In this document: piece by piece, positions 10,182 to 21,213 of the stretch
Position numbering within the stretch: position 1 is the first letter of the stretch
Layout: each line of letters starts with the position of its first letter
Source of the DNA: Ditylenchus dipsaci
Lineage: Eukaryota > Nematoda > Chromadorea > Rhabditida > Anguinidae
Direction of reading: 5' to 3'
DNA: 64,000 nucleotides
Assembly: GCA_004194705.1 (NCBI GenBank)
Contig: SADC01000169.1
Span: forward strand, 1 to 64,000
The notes under the pieces: generated by a model
Database searches by the model: none
What the model was told of the DNA's origin: nothing
The model's input: only the letters and a program-made list of their open reading frames with translations
Translations under genes and position numbers: made by a program

Positions 10182-10435
10182 GCGCTACTATAGAATACCC
10201 CCCCCCCCCCAAAAAATCCGACCTTTAAAAAATGCTGTAACTACCCTTGCAAACAACAAGTTTAGGCTTAGCCCTTAGGCTTGGGGGTAGGCCAGCGTAC
10301 GGAAGTTGTGAGTCACAACTTGTGACTAATGAAGAGTTTGCGCACATTTTCCGGGGTCTGGGACATATATTTGGGTACTTTTTACTTAAGTTTTAAAAGG
10401 TCGGATTTTTTGGGGGGGGGGTATTCTATAGTAGG
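10182..10435. mobile_element. Poly-C/poly-G ended palindrome
   Basis: Inverted ends CTACTATAGAATACC plus a C run and AAAAAATCCGACCTTTAAAA enclose a segment with AGGCCAGCGTACGGAAG. The enclosed segment resembles 40870-40990 inside another MITE. The C and G runs face each other. Confidence 0.7.
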
Positions 10436-10736
10436 GTCCAAAAACCTAAAAAAACTGCCTTGGTCCCCCTGTTGTTTGAAAAAAGTTGTAAATTAGACCA
10501 AATTGAATTAGGTAGTAGCCTTGAAATCACTGTTACGAAAATGTTTGTTACGAAGTCTCGTGTTACGAAAAAAATTGTTACGAAACGAATCTGTACGAAA
10601 TCTTGCGTTACGAAAAAAATGTTACTAACTGAACCTGTTACCAAATGAACCTGTTACCAAATGAACCTGTTACGAAATGAACCTGTTACGAAATGAACCT
10701 GTTACGAAATGGCGCGTTACGAAATGAGGTACAGCC

Positions 10737-11300
10737 GATTCAAATTGTAACACTTTACTTTACCCCCCCCCCACGGCTAACTAAATTTAACTTTGAGTCA
10801 AGCGGGTTTTATGTGTGTACCTCATCCAAACCGTGAGCACTTTTTTAAAAGACCAAAATACATTTTTATCAACAAATTTATTTATTATTTCAACCTCTCC
10901 ATTAGTATTCATATACGAGATATATCGATCAATCCACTACCTCGGCATTAGGTACCGCTACCTGGGTACTACTTCCTAAGGACTGAGTTCCGATGTGTGG
11001 CAAAACGACCTCAGAACCACCTGGACGCCCTAGGAGCATGAAACTACTGCAGAACTGGGGTTCCTGCAAGTCAAATCGCTGTTCTTGCATAAAAAACCGT
11101 GTTCAGTAAACAGTTCTGGTTAAAGGCACAATGATATTTAATTACTTACAGCTAATTCGAGGTGAATATCCATGTAAGAGAGGTACCAGGATGTTTTTTC
11201 TAACGCACTCTGAGGATTAATGGTTGACTTTTGACTGTTTTTAAGAAATATGATGTCTGCTACCACCATGATTCGAACTTGTAACTTCAAAAATTTAGAG
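10737..11300. other. No gene seen
   Basis: Contains a short C run at 10763, GGTACC-type words near 10950-10980 and the AT-rich flank of the transposase relic. I see no exon with splice signals. Confidence 0.3.
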
Positions 11301-12793
11301 GGTGAATTTATCGGAGGGTGAATTTTACCGCCACCCAAACATTGGGATTTGTGGTGCTGATCTGGTGGTTCACTTGAAGTCCAGATATGAAAACGTATTC
11401 TGGCGCGCAAATGTCGGCGCGCAAATGTCGTGGCGCGCAAATGTCGGATAACCCCTTCATCATCACCGTGACCTCGTCATTGACCCTCTCGCTGACTTGC
11501 CTAAGCAACGGTGGTGTGAATGGCACACGTTTGAATGAAAAGCGGGCATGAATAACAAATTAACCTCATCTTATCCGGCTCCATGATGTTTTGGCTGAAA
11601 TTGCTGTAGCGCTCTTCCTTGTGTTGCTTGTCTCGCAGGAATCCCATCGACTCGAAATATGCCACTTGACCGCAGTTGCTCCCTCTTCCGCTCCAGCACT
11701 GGACAGCTTCTTCGAGTTGTTCTTGATTTTAAAGGAAACAAGGAAAAATATATCTGTTGAACAAAAATCCGTTCGTACTCACTTTCGTACGCACTTTCAC
11801 CACAAGACGAGCACTAAAAGGCAGTGAATAAAAATTAAAAATGCAGCACTGAGAAGCACTTACGCTGAAAGGACAGTGTTGTAGAGCATTCGATTTTCGC
11901 TGGTTGTTGAAAGCTCAGTACACGCGTGATCATGTAGTCCCGGACGCAAAATCCACCATCAGCAAGGACGACGTAAGGTACAAGGCCAATTGCCATCGAG
12001 AGCATCAATCACATGCGGAAATCCATATCGAGCATTGAACTCCTGAGCGTTTCGTAACCACTCATCCTAAAGTAAATGTGAGCATCAAAAGAAATGAAAC
12101 TATCAGCAGGCTGACCGTTTTTGGAGCAGGCAAGTAAATGGGATCCAGAACCTTGATGATAGATTTGGTACAAAACTGGTAACCCCAGCACTCAAATTGG
12201 TATACCCCAGCACTAAATACTGGTATACCCAACACTTCACCCATAATTGACAGCTGAAGATTTAAGCTACACGATGGTGTAAAATTTCACGGTCTAGTTC
12301 ACCAAAGCGTATATCTTTTAATTAAAATAGAATTGAATCATTTTTGAGTGTTCAATTTTCACTCGAAAAGATTCAATTCATTTTGATTAAAAGGTATACA
12401 TTTTTGTGAACTAAACCAAGAAATTTTCACACCATCGTGTAGCTAACATCCTCAGCTATCAATCACGGGGTAAATCGTGGGGTATACTAGAATTGAGCGC
12501 TGGGGTATACCAGTTTTGAGTGCTGGGGTATACCAGTTTTGAGTGATGGGGGTATACCAGTGATTGGGGTTGAGTGATGGGGTATACCAGTGTTTAGCCG
12601 ATAGATTTTGCCGTTTCTTCGCAGATGTCTAAGGCTATCTTCACACCAATCGCAAATTCATGCTGTAATGCCACATAAGAAATCCCATGTGCGATATGCC
12701 TAGAGCAAACAAGGAGTGCTAGCATAAGAAAAACTATAAACAACATACCTGAGAAAGATCGCCAACCGATATCGAGGAAGAAGAGGTCGGACA
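11300..12793 (-). pseudogene. Harbinger/PIF-like transposase relic
   Basis: Minus-strand pieces resemble DDE_Tnp_4 (Harbinger) transposases. 12594-12740 gives ISYVALQHEFAIGVKIALD, a helix-turn-helix-like region. 11864-12066, behind the acceptor TTTACTTTAG, gives EFNARYGFPHVIDALDG (the first D motif) and then in another frame VPYVVLADGGFCVRDYMITR (second D). 11813 and below gives SARLVVKVRTK, where the family has a glutamate. The 60-80 residues normally between the two D motifs are missing, frames change, and fold-back 7 interrupts it. 11395-11440 is a short GGCGCGCAAATGTC array like that at 57100. Family assignment is from memory of motifs, not a search. Confidence 0.45.
12171..12597. mobile_element. 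Fold-back element 7, arm word GGGGTATACCAGTTTTGAG
   Basis: The left arm (12171-12235) carries ACTGGTAACCCCAGCACTC repeats and the right arm (12478-12596) carries five GGGGTATACCAGTTTTGAGTG repeats, inverted. The centre (12260-12450) is also palindromic around ACGATGGTGTAAAATTTC and its inverse. It is inserted in the Harbinger-like relic. Confidence 0.75.
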
Positions 12794-13030
12794 TAAGTAA
12801 GCTGATGCACCAATTGTCACCAGTAAATTGTCAATTATATTGCTATTTTCTTGAATTTTGTTATAATTTTTTCAATATTTTGTTATCTTTTGGCTAGCTG
12901 GCGTCGGCCAACTGTCTTTCGGCTAAGCGTCTGTGGACTTTATGTACCCGGTTGTGACCGTCTCGAAATCTGGTCTCAATGTGTATCCATTCGCAAGTCT
13001 ACCGTATTATTTTAGCAAACTCGCTTTTAG

Positions 13031-15202
13031 ATGAAACCAGCCAAGATTAAGACAACACCTGTGCAGTGGATTCTAAGCACTCTAAAGTGGCCATGGCGTA
13101 GATCTTATGCGAACCAAACCTTTTTCAACGAAACAATAATGAAGTTTCATTCTCCATCGGCTACAACGAGGTTTTTTGTGGTAGTTTTTAACGCAAGGTC
13201 TTTAACGTCACCTATTTAGGTTCTTACTCAACAGATCTGTCGGAAGAGGAGAAGCAGTTTATGTGGAAGTTTCGTTCTTGTCTCAAGTCTAACCCACGTG
13301 CTCTGGTCAAATTCATACGTTCCGTTCATTGGGAAGCAGAAGTAGAAATTGAAGAGGCCATGAAAGCGGTCATGTTAGTGTTTTGTCTTCATTCTCCGCC
13401 TGGAAATATTCTTTTTTAGGGAATGGGAATCGGTGGATACATGTGATGCACTGGAGCTTCTCGGTCCTTCCTTCAGCCATCCGTTTGTCAGAAGCTATGC
13501 TGTGTCTCAACTGCAAAACGCTAAACCAGGCTCTATTTTGATGTATCTGCCGCAACTGGTTCAGGCCTTGAGATATGAGAAGGATGTTCCTGCAAGAAGC
13601 GGTCAGCGTTTTTCAGTTTCGATCCACTTGATTTGGGTTCCTTTCTTCTTAAAGCAGCCTGCAAATGTGGAAATATTGCAACTTTTCTCTATTGGTATTT
13701 TTTCTTTCGAATTAGGGACTTAATATATATCTTTGGTTCTTAGGTATCTGAAAGTGGAAACTGAAGCCAGCGCGCAGGTGGACAGGTCAATCTCTGTGAT
13801 GTATGAAGGAATGATGGGAAAATTAAATGGTGCTTTGGCTGAGGGAAACAAGCGTTCACGAAGGTCGTTACTAAGCATAGAACGGCAGAGGGTTTGTGCG
13901 TTGACCATTATTTTTTTTCAATTATTTTAGCGCTGGCTCTTGTTCAGAAATTTGTCGATGCTTTAGTGGAAATGGCAAAATTAAGCAGCGGAAGGAAGTG
14001 GGAATCGAATCAAGCGTTTGGACGTGCTAAAAACCAAGCTGGCTGAAAGCAATGAATTTTTGGATCTCAAGGTGGCTATAAATTAGTGGCTTTGATTATG
14101 CGCTCAATTTCTCGATTTTGTATCTTGTATTCTACTTTTAGGGATTGAGCCTTCCAGTGGACCCTTCTGTTCTCATCAAGAATATCCAAGTGGAATCGAC
14201 CCTTCTCTATGCCAGCAACATGATGCCTATGAGACTCACTTTCACAACAATGAAGAATCAATCCTATACTACAATATTCAAGCGTGGAGATGATTTGCGT
14301 CAGGACCAGGTTATTTAAAACAATCAAATCAGAGGTACAAATTATTATTTTCAGTTGGTCAGTCAGATGATTCGCTTGATGGACAGTTTGTTGAAGGAAA
14401 GAAATTTGGATTTGCGTCTGACCACTTACTCCGTCTTGGCGACAGGTGTCAGTGAGGGATTCGTGCAGTCGTCGAGGCAACTCCGTTGGCGGAACTCAAA
14501 AACATTCAAGTGAGGTTTTAGTGGTGTGTAATTTTTTTAGTTTGAATCTGTAGGATACTCTACGATCGTATGGCTGCTCCTCCACTGATGCTTCTGAAAC
14601 AGTCTTAGAAACTACGTGAGGTCTTGTGCCGGCTACTCCATCATTTGCTTTATTCTGGGCATTGGCGACAGACATCTGCACAACCTGCTGCTTCGAAAAG
14701 ATGGTCGAATGTTCCACGTAGATTTTGGCTACATACTGGAAAGGATCCAAAGCCAATGCCTCCTGCAATGAAGCTTACTTCTGATATGGTCAATGCAATG
14801 GGTGGGCGGGACAAGGTCTGCAAAAAATCTTTTCTTTTAGTACCATTAGAGAATTTTTTAAGCGAGATGTTCAAGCAATTCGTTGTGTACTGCTCTATGG
14901 CATTTCGTATCCTTCGCATAAATGCGAATTTGATCAGTAACTTGTTTGCATTGATGCTTGACTCCCGGATCCCTGACATTGCTACGGACAGAGATAGAAC
15001 AGTGCAAAAGGTTGTTCTTTAGTCGGATCTCCTTCGAGCGGCATGTTTTTTTCAATTTTGAGGTCATTGATCGTTTCCATCTGCAGTTATCAGACGAAGA
15101 GGCTTGCCAATTGGTGCACCGATTGATTCTGACTAGTATTCTGCGAAAATGCCAATGATTGTGGATTTTGTTCATGACGTCCGACAGTTCATCTCTAGCT
15201 GA
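13031..15202 (+). CDS. VPS34: VPS34, class III PI 3-kinase, C-terminal two thirds
   Basis: Phosphatidylinositol 3-kinase that makes PI3P on endosomes and autophagosomes, normally in complex with VPS15 and Beclin-type partners. Exons: about 13031-13165 (weak, [11 protein letters not shown]), 13220-13373, 13420-13694, 13744-13891, 13931-14071, 14142-14309, 14355-14509, 14554-15010, 15063-15202 (TGA). The helical domain is marked by [12 protein letters not shown]. The kinase domain shows [12 protein letters not shown] (ATP lysine), [12 protein letters not shown] (catalytic loop), HVDFGYIL (DFG) and [10 protein letters not shown]. The C-terminus is [11 protein letters not shown]. Introns are 39-70 bases. 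The frame breaks once each near 13610, 13982, 14005, 14466, 14609, 14740 and 15145, always by one missing base. The N-terminal C2 domain is not found upstream, where a transposase relic lies. Either more exons lie out of sight or the copy is truncated. Confidence 0.9.
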
Positions 15203-15288
15203 AAGAAACATTAGACAGAATCTGAAAGGTAATCAGTGTTGACAGTATCTTTTTGACATGTTTGCGACTGTTTCACTTTTCTATTTTT

Positions 15289-15294
15289 AATAAA
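15289..15294 (+). terminator. Poly(A) signal of VPS34
   Basis: AATAAA lies 87 bases after the VPS34 stop codon, on the same strand, followed by a GT-rich stretch. It fits as the 3' end signal and argues that this end of the gene is complete. Confidence 0.6.
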
Positions 15295-15399
15295 CTCTGT
15301 GTAATTAGTCTGTAATCGTGTAATTCTTTTTTGAGATAGTGTGGAACTATATGTTTAGTCATGAGGCCCTAGGAGTCATTTGTTTTCATATGCTGATTA

Positions 15400-15830
15400 T
15401 TCGCGGCTCATGTTGTTACCAGTGCAGGGAACTCGTCTCTAGTAAGATGAGGACGAGTACGAGCAGCTCCAAAAGGGAGGTATGAAGACAAAGTACGAGG
15501 CTCATAAAATTACAAGTAAGAGGACGTGGACGAAAGGGCAAGGACGAGGACGGAAGATGAAGGGTGTAGACGACTCGTCCTAGCTTAAGTTCTCATTGTT
15601 TAAATCTTTTTCAATAAAATTGTTTATTTTTACGAGAATTCTTATTATTTGAACAAATTTTTTAAGCAACATTTTCGATTTTCTTAATCAAGCATTTGTT
15701 TTTTTTCTCCTTACTAGCTTTTTAACTAGTTATTTGAGGTGATCATCAACAATGCGTTGATTTTTTTCATCGTCGTCCAAAAAAGGATCCTCTGTTTTAT
15801 CAGTAGCAATATAGTTGCCAAGAAAAGTCA
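15400..15830. repeat. GAGGACGAG-rich sequence, otherwise empty
   Basis: 15435-15585 contains imperfect AGGACGAGGACGAA and AAGTACGAGG words. The remainder is AT-rich with no exon signals that I can support. Confidence 0.4.
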
Positions 15831-16588
15831 GAAATTTGGGTGCCATGGCATTTCATCCAAAAGCCAGTTGTCCAAAGTCAGTTCGTCCAAAATCAGTTCG
15901 TCCAAAATTAAATTCGTCCAAAAATACCATGTGTTTTTGACTACCACCTGAGTACTTTGAGGTCTGAAACTGCTCGAGGACTGGGTTTGGTCATTACATT
16001 TCCCCGAAAGTTAATTTCCCCGAAAAGTACGTTTCCCCGAAAAGTTCATTTCCCCGAAAAGTTTGTTTCCCTGAAAATATTCATTATTTGAATAAATTTG
16101 TGTTATGAACAGAATTTTGTTAAACGAATAAATATCGATTTGATGTTTCGTCTTGTCTGTTACTTCTGCTCGTTCGTCCGCTTTTTAGATGCTGTTTTTA
16201 GCGTCGCTGGAGTGGTTTAGGATAGTTTCGGATATTTGGTGGTGTTATTCTGAGCGATTTACCCGATCACATTGCGATTCTGATTCGCTCAATCGTTTTT
16301 CCGCAAAAAGTTTGTCCCCCTTTAGTAAACCACCAAAAAACAAATTTTATTAGAATTCGGCCTCTCTGGCACGGGTTTCTGAGCTGTTGAAGTTATCGTG
16401 TGACGGTGAAAATGAGTTTTCCTCAAAATTTTGACTTGAAATCCAAATTAGGACGAATTGCAATTTGGACGAACTGACTTTTGACGAATTAACTTTTGGA
16501 CGAATTGAATTTTGGACGAATTGTCTTTGGACGAATTGACTTTGGACGAACTGACTTTTGGACGAAATGCCATGGCACCAGAAATTTC
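15831..16588. mobile_element. Fold-back element 8, arm word TTTTGGACGAATTGAC
   Basis: Ends are GAAATTTGGGTGCCATGGCA and its inverse TGCCATGGCACCAGAAATTT. The left arm (15850-15925) repeats AGTTCGTCCAAAATC and the right arm (16440-16570) repeats TTTTGGACGAATTGAC. Inside lies a second, one-sided array of TTTCCCCGAAAAGTTCA (15998-16075) and a GCGATTTACCCGATC family copy (16240-16390). Confidence 0.85.
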
Positions 16589-16674
16589 ATACCTAGTCTT
16601 TTCAGAGATCTCACTTCATAATAGGCGAAGGAATTCGCAATTTACCAATAATTTTTTAGTTTTTTTAGGTTAAT

Positions 16675-17090
16675 CTTTTTTCTGTGGCAAATTTACTTTG
16701 TAGCTAATTTACTTTTTTTGTGGCAAATTTACCTTTTTTGCGGCAAAAATGTTTTTTTTTGAGGCAAATTTTTTCTGTAGCTCATTTACTTTTTTTTGTG
16801 GCAAATTTATTTTTTTGTGTCAAATTTACTTTTTTGTGGCAAATTTACTTTATTTGTGGCAAATTTACTTTGTAGCTAATTTATTTTTTTGTGTCAAATT
16901 TACTTTTTGTGGCAAATTTACTTTATTTGTGGCAAATTTACTTTGTAGCTAATTTACTTTTTTTGTGGCAAATTTACTTTTTTGTGGCAAATTTACTTTT
17001 TTGTAGCAAATTAATTTTTTTCTGTAGATAATTTACTTTTTTTTGTGGCAAATTTACTTTTTTGTGGCAAATTTACTTGGCTCTAGGTCA
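16675..17090. repeat. Array of TTTTTTGTGGCAAATTTACT
   Basis: About 20 imperfect copies of a 19-24 base word, alternating GTGGCAAATTTACT and GTAGCTAATTTACT versions. The same word forms the arms of the element at 18755-19740 (direct at 18755-18990, inverted at 19600-19735), so this is an extra arm copy. Confidence 0.75.
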
Positions 17091-18770
17091 ATTGGTCCAC
17101 GGTCAATTGGTCCACGGTCAATTGATCCACGGTCAATTGGTCCACAGGTCAATTGGTCCACAGGTCAATTGGTCCACAGGTCAATTGCTCCACAAAATTA
17201 TTTTCAAATTAATCTTTTTTGTCTTGTGAAGAACTTCTGTTATTTTAACAGTTTTTCGATAATTCAGCCTTAACCCTACTGGTTAATCCACGCACCAACC
17301 AAACCAGGTGGTCGTCCACCTGGAGCAAAATTTTTTTTCACGTTTTTCATGTTCCAAACCCGTTTCCTGGACTGATTCGGACATGCTGAAGATGGTTGAT
17401 AGTGGTAAAATGCCATAAAACGTGAAAAAAATCGATCCAAGTGGACGACCACTTGGTTTAGTCGGTGCATAGATTATCCATGAAAACTGAGGTTGGGTCA
17501 TAGAAAAACATTGTAAATTTTGAAATTTCTTTACCAGTCGACAATATTACTACCGGGTACCAGTACACTGCCTGAGTTTTCCAACCTGGGTACGACTACC
17601 TGAGCACAACAAAACCAAGTGGTCGTCCACTTGGATCAAACTTTTTTTACTTTTTGGGTTCCAAAACTTGTTTTCTGGACTGATTCGGACACGCTGAAGA
17701 TGGCTTGATAATAGAAAAATAAGGTTTTCATGGTATTTTTTGAGTAATTGGATAAAATTGACTTTACCAAAACTCGATTTTACCAAAACTATAAAAATGC
17801 TCGAGAAAACGGCATTTTACTACTATCAAACCATCTTCAGCATGCTTGAGTTAGTCCAGAAAACACGTTTTGGACCCCAGAAACGTAAAATTTTTTGATC
17901 CAAGTGGTCGTCCACATGGATCAAAATTTTGGTTTTGTTGGTACATGGACACAGATCCAGCGTTGCACAGAAAATGTTTAAAATATTTTGTGCCAGGAAA
18001 AATTTTGTGGATGATTTCGGTATCGATGAATTCGGTGTCGATAAATTCGCTTAACGCCTATTTTCACAGTTTTTGTAAATCTTGTATAACGTTAATTCAC
18101 TACTGTCAAAACATCTTTAGAATGCTCGAATTAATGCAGAAAACAGTTTTTGGAACCTAAAAAACATAAAAAATTGACCAACCACTCGGTTTTTGTTGGT
18201 ACTTAATATCCAGAAGATCGAGCTACCAATGAAAAATAGTCTAATAAACAACCTGGGTACCACCTAGAAACAACCACCACCAAGCACCACTACCTAGGCA
18301 CTTCTACTCCTGAATACCGGTACCTGGTCAATGCCTTGGTACTAGTAACGTACTACTACCTTAACACCAGTTCAGCTTTCAGAGTCATTCCAGCAATTTT
18401 AACGAAACTATAAATTACCCCACAAAATGGAATTTCACTATTATCAAACCCTCTTTAGAATGCTCGAATTAGTGTAAAAACAGGTATTAGAACCCGAAAA
18501 ACATAAAAAATAATTTAACAACAAAGGGATGACCACTTGGTTTGGTTGGTGCGTGGATTAACCAGTAGGGTTAAGGCTGAATTATCGAAAAACTGTTAAA
18601 ATAACAGAAGTTCTTCACAAGACAAAAAAGATTTTGTTGAAAATAATTTTGTGGAGCAATTGACCGTGGACCAATTGAACTGTGGACCAATTGAACTGTG
18701 GACCAATTGACCGTGGATCAATTGACCGTGGACCAATTGACCATGGACCAATTGACCGCACGCCATTTAC
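17083..18770. mobile_element. Fold-back element 9, arm word GGTCAATTGGTCCAC
   Basis: The left arm (17083-17195) has seven GGTCAATTGGTCCAC words and the right arm (18645-18765) the inverse. Inner flanks pair over about 90 bases (TTTTTTGTCTTGTGAAGAAC, then the stretch ending GGTTAATCCACGCACCAACC). Inside are several CCACTTGG MITE copies (17300-17470, 17605-17920, 18100-18560) and GGTACC-rich DNA. Confidence 0.8.
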
Positions 18771-19740
18771 TTTTTTTTAGCAAATTAATTTTTTCTGTAG
18801 CTAATTTACTTTTTTTTGTGGCAAATTTACTTTTTTGTGGCAAATTTACTTTTTTTTAGCAAATTAATTTTTTTCTGTAGCTAATTTATTTTTTTTGTGG
18901 CAAATTTACTTTTTTGTGGCAAATTTACTTATTTGTAGCAAATTAATTTTTTTCTGTAGCAAATTTACTCTTTTTGTAGCAAATCCGATTTTCGTCTGTA
19001 GCACATATACTTGAGTTAGTGTGCTTATTTATTCATCCTAAATTCTCAAAAATTGTATTCTGAGTGTATGAAAGACTTTGACTTCTTGAAAGACAGGCGG
19101 ATTAATTGCTGGTAAAGCTGCTATGCTCTACGTCTAATCTAGCACACACACCTGGCACACTCTCGACTGCTTCATTACTCAACATCCTCTGATGGATCAG
19201 TTATAAAATTGCTCAAGCTTACCGAATTTACCATCAATACAATGCATGATGATAATTCTATCAACCTTAGCCACATTTTGCTCCACCACGTTGAGAAGAG
19301 CAACACTTTAGTCCGTAAATTTTGGATCTTAACGGGCTTTTTCTTGTGAAGAAAAGAGTTTTGGCCGAAAAAGCCGGGTACAAGTGGGATCTTCTGCCAA
19401 CTGATTATGATCTCTCAGGAATTTGCAATTTTCGGGTGCTGGAACAAACCGAAATTCTCGGTTCGGTTTTCTCGAAAACCGATTTTCAGTCTAAAAAGAC
19501 TGAAAACGGTATGCGGATCAAGCGTATCAATATATATATGTTTCTGAAATTTTTAGAAATAAATAAGCGCACTAACTCAAGTATATGTGCTATAGACGAA
19601 AATCGGATTTGCCACAAAAAAAAGTAAAATTGCCAGAAAATAAATTTGCCACAAAAAAAGTAAATTAGCTACAGAAAAAATTCGCCACAAAAAAAACATT
19701 TTTGCTACAAAAAAAGTAAAATTTGCCACAGAAAAAATGA
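18755..19740. mobile_element. Fold-back element 10, arm word GTGGCAAATTTACTTTTTT
   Basis: The left arm (18755-18990) and right arm (19600-19735) are inverted arrays. The arms continue inward as AAATCCGATTTTCGTCTGTA and its inverse, then ACTTGAGTTAGTGTGC and its inverse. The centre, 19030-19540, is unique with no gene that I can name. Confidence 0.75.
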
Positions 19741-21210
19741 TTAACCTTTTTTCAATGAAAAAGTGAAATCTTGAAATTACTCTGAGGAAATCGCAATCTG
19801 TTGCCATTTAACAACAAGGACGAGGATGAGAAATTGAAATTTCCCTGCACTGGTTGTTACAGGCTTATATAACAACTGATTTTCTCGATTCGTATAATAG
19901 GGACAGTTCTGGATTGTTTCCCACTCTTTTTGTACACAGTGACTTCGAAAAAACTTCCAAGATGCATTTTGTTTTACAAATTTTTATTATATGTAAGCCA
20001 AATTAGACTAGGAATACACAACGGAGAGATACACAACGGAAAAAATGTTGGAAAGTCTATGATTTACTAAACAATTTAGATATATTTTTGGTTTACAATA
20101 GAAATTATTTCGCATATGCACATTCAGACTGCCGCGGAACACGGGTCAAGTGCCCCGAAAGGCCCAGGACACACAAATTTAAAAACAGATCTAAGGGTAA
20201 ATCGACCCTGTTCTACACGATAGAACTGAAATATAAAATTCATAGACATTTAGAAATGGCTTCTAGCTGCCGCAGGACAAATTTATAGATTTAAATCGCG
20301 GTACGATGACTTGCGGGACATCCTGAAAACCGTTTTTGAGCTGTTATTATGGCAGACCTTCGATTAGACCATGGTCAATTTTCTTATGGATTTACTGAAA
20401 GTGGTAAAAAATGATGACGGAGAGCCGAGATAGAAACAAAAGAGTATTTGAAAAATTGTCCCGTGTCCCGCTGCAGTCTAAATGGTGCCATAATAAAAAA
20501 AATTAATTTTTTATAGAAAAAGGCAGATGATGGGGATTTTTTTATTGCACACACAATTTTTAGAAAAGTGAACAAGAAAGCAATTATTTATAATAATAAA
20601 AATACAGACGCCATTTTTACAGCACTCTTGATTTTGCGGGTCCCAGGAGTCCGTAAAATCGAGAATCGAATGCATGTGGGAGAAGGGTAAAAAAAGTTTT
20701 AAGGCAAAGCGTTTACAACTTTTGCAGCTCGGAAATTGGTCAAAAATTTGCTAATTTTTAAAAAATATTCTTACATCATGACAGCAAAAAATCTATATTT
20801 TTAATATTTTTTCGCGTAAAATTGTGTTTTGGTACTGTATTTCACTGATGGCTGCCGAGCATTTTCATGTTAAAGGGTCGCTCAGACTCTCGTTACATTT
20901 TAGCACAAACATGTCTAGGAGTACTAACCAAACAGGGGTGATGGCGTGCCCTTCTTTATAATAAATACGGTAGAAGTCAAAACCACGAACACAACACCAC
21001 TATTTCATAAATCTCGATGTTTTTTCTTGTGGCGATGTATATTTTAAATATCATTTCTATCCCAGTTTTATCACAAAGTAAAAATTCGGCATAAAAAAAC
21101 AAAATGAACATGTGAATTAAAAGCGAAAATGATGATGATGACCAGAAGATGACCCAAGAACAGCTACCGCCTCTTATCTAATATTGTTATTATTTGTGTT
21201 TTATAGTTGG
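19741..21210. other. Unassigned DNA downstream of DUOX
   Basis: Contains DUOX 3' flank. CATTCAGACTGCCGCGGAAC near 20120 partly pairs with CCCGTGTCCCGCTGCAGTCT near 20460, suggesting a MITE of about 400 bases. I see no splice-flanked open frame and no clear AATAAA within 100 bases of the DUOX stop. Confidence 0.3.
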
Positions 21211-21213
21211 CAA

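Larger units (their letters stand above)
7861..10736. mobile_element. Fold-back element 5, arm word GTTACGAAATGAACCT
   Basis: The left arm (7861-8040) opens GGCTGTACCTCATTTCGTAA and the right arm (10520-10736) is its inverse, ending GAGGTACAGCC. The arms are arrays of CATTTCGTAACAGGTT. The 2.5-kb interior holds fold-back 6, a B-box palindrome, two reversed satellite units and the poly-C palindrome at 10182-10435, so it has been a repeated landing site. No transposase is seen. Confidence 0.8.

Noticed and set aside
14816..14840. A 25-base intron in VPS34
   Set aside because: Too short for an intron, and the frame reads through ([16 protein letters not shown]), so I treat it as exon.
13220..15202. 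TOR, ATM or class I PI 3-kinase
   Set aside because: The [11 protein letters not shown] and [10 protein letters not shown] motifs, the short length and the C-terminus directly after the kinase domain fit VPS34.
16749..17273. Frame with repeated FVANLLCLWQIYF
   Set aside because: It comes from the GTGGCAAATTTACT array; no start context, splice sites or homology.
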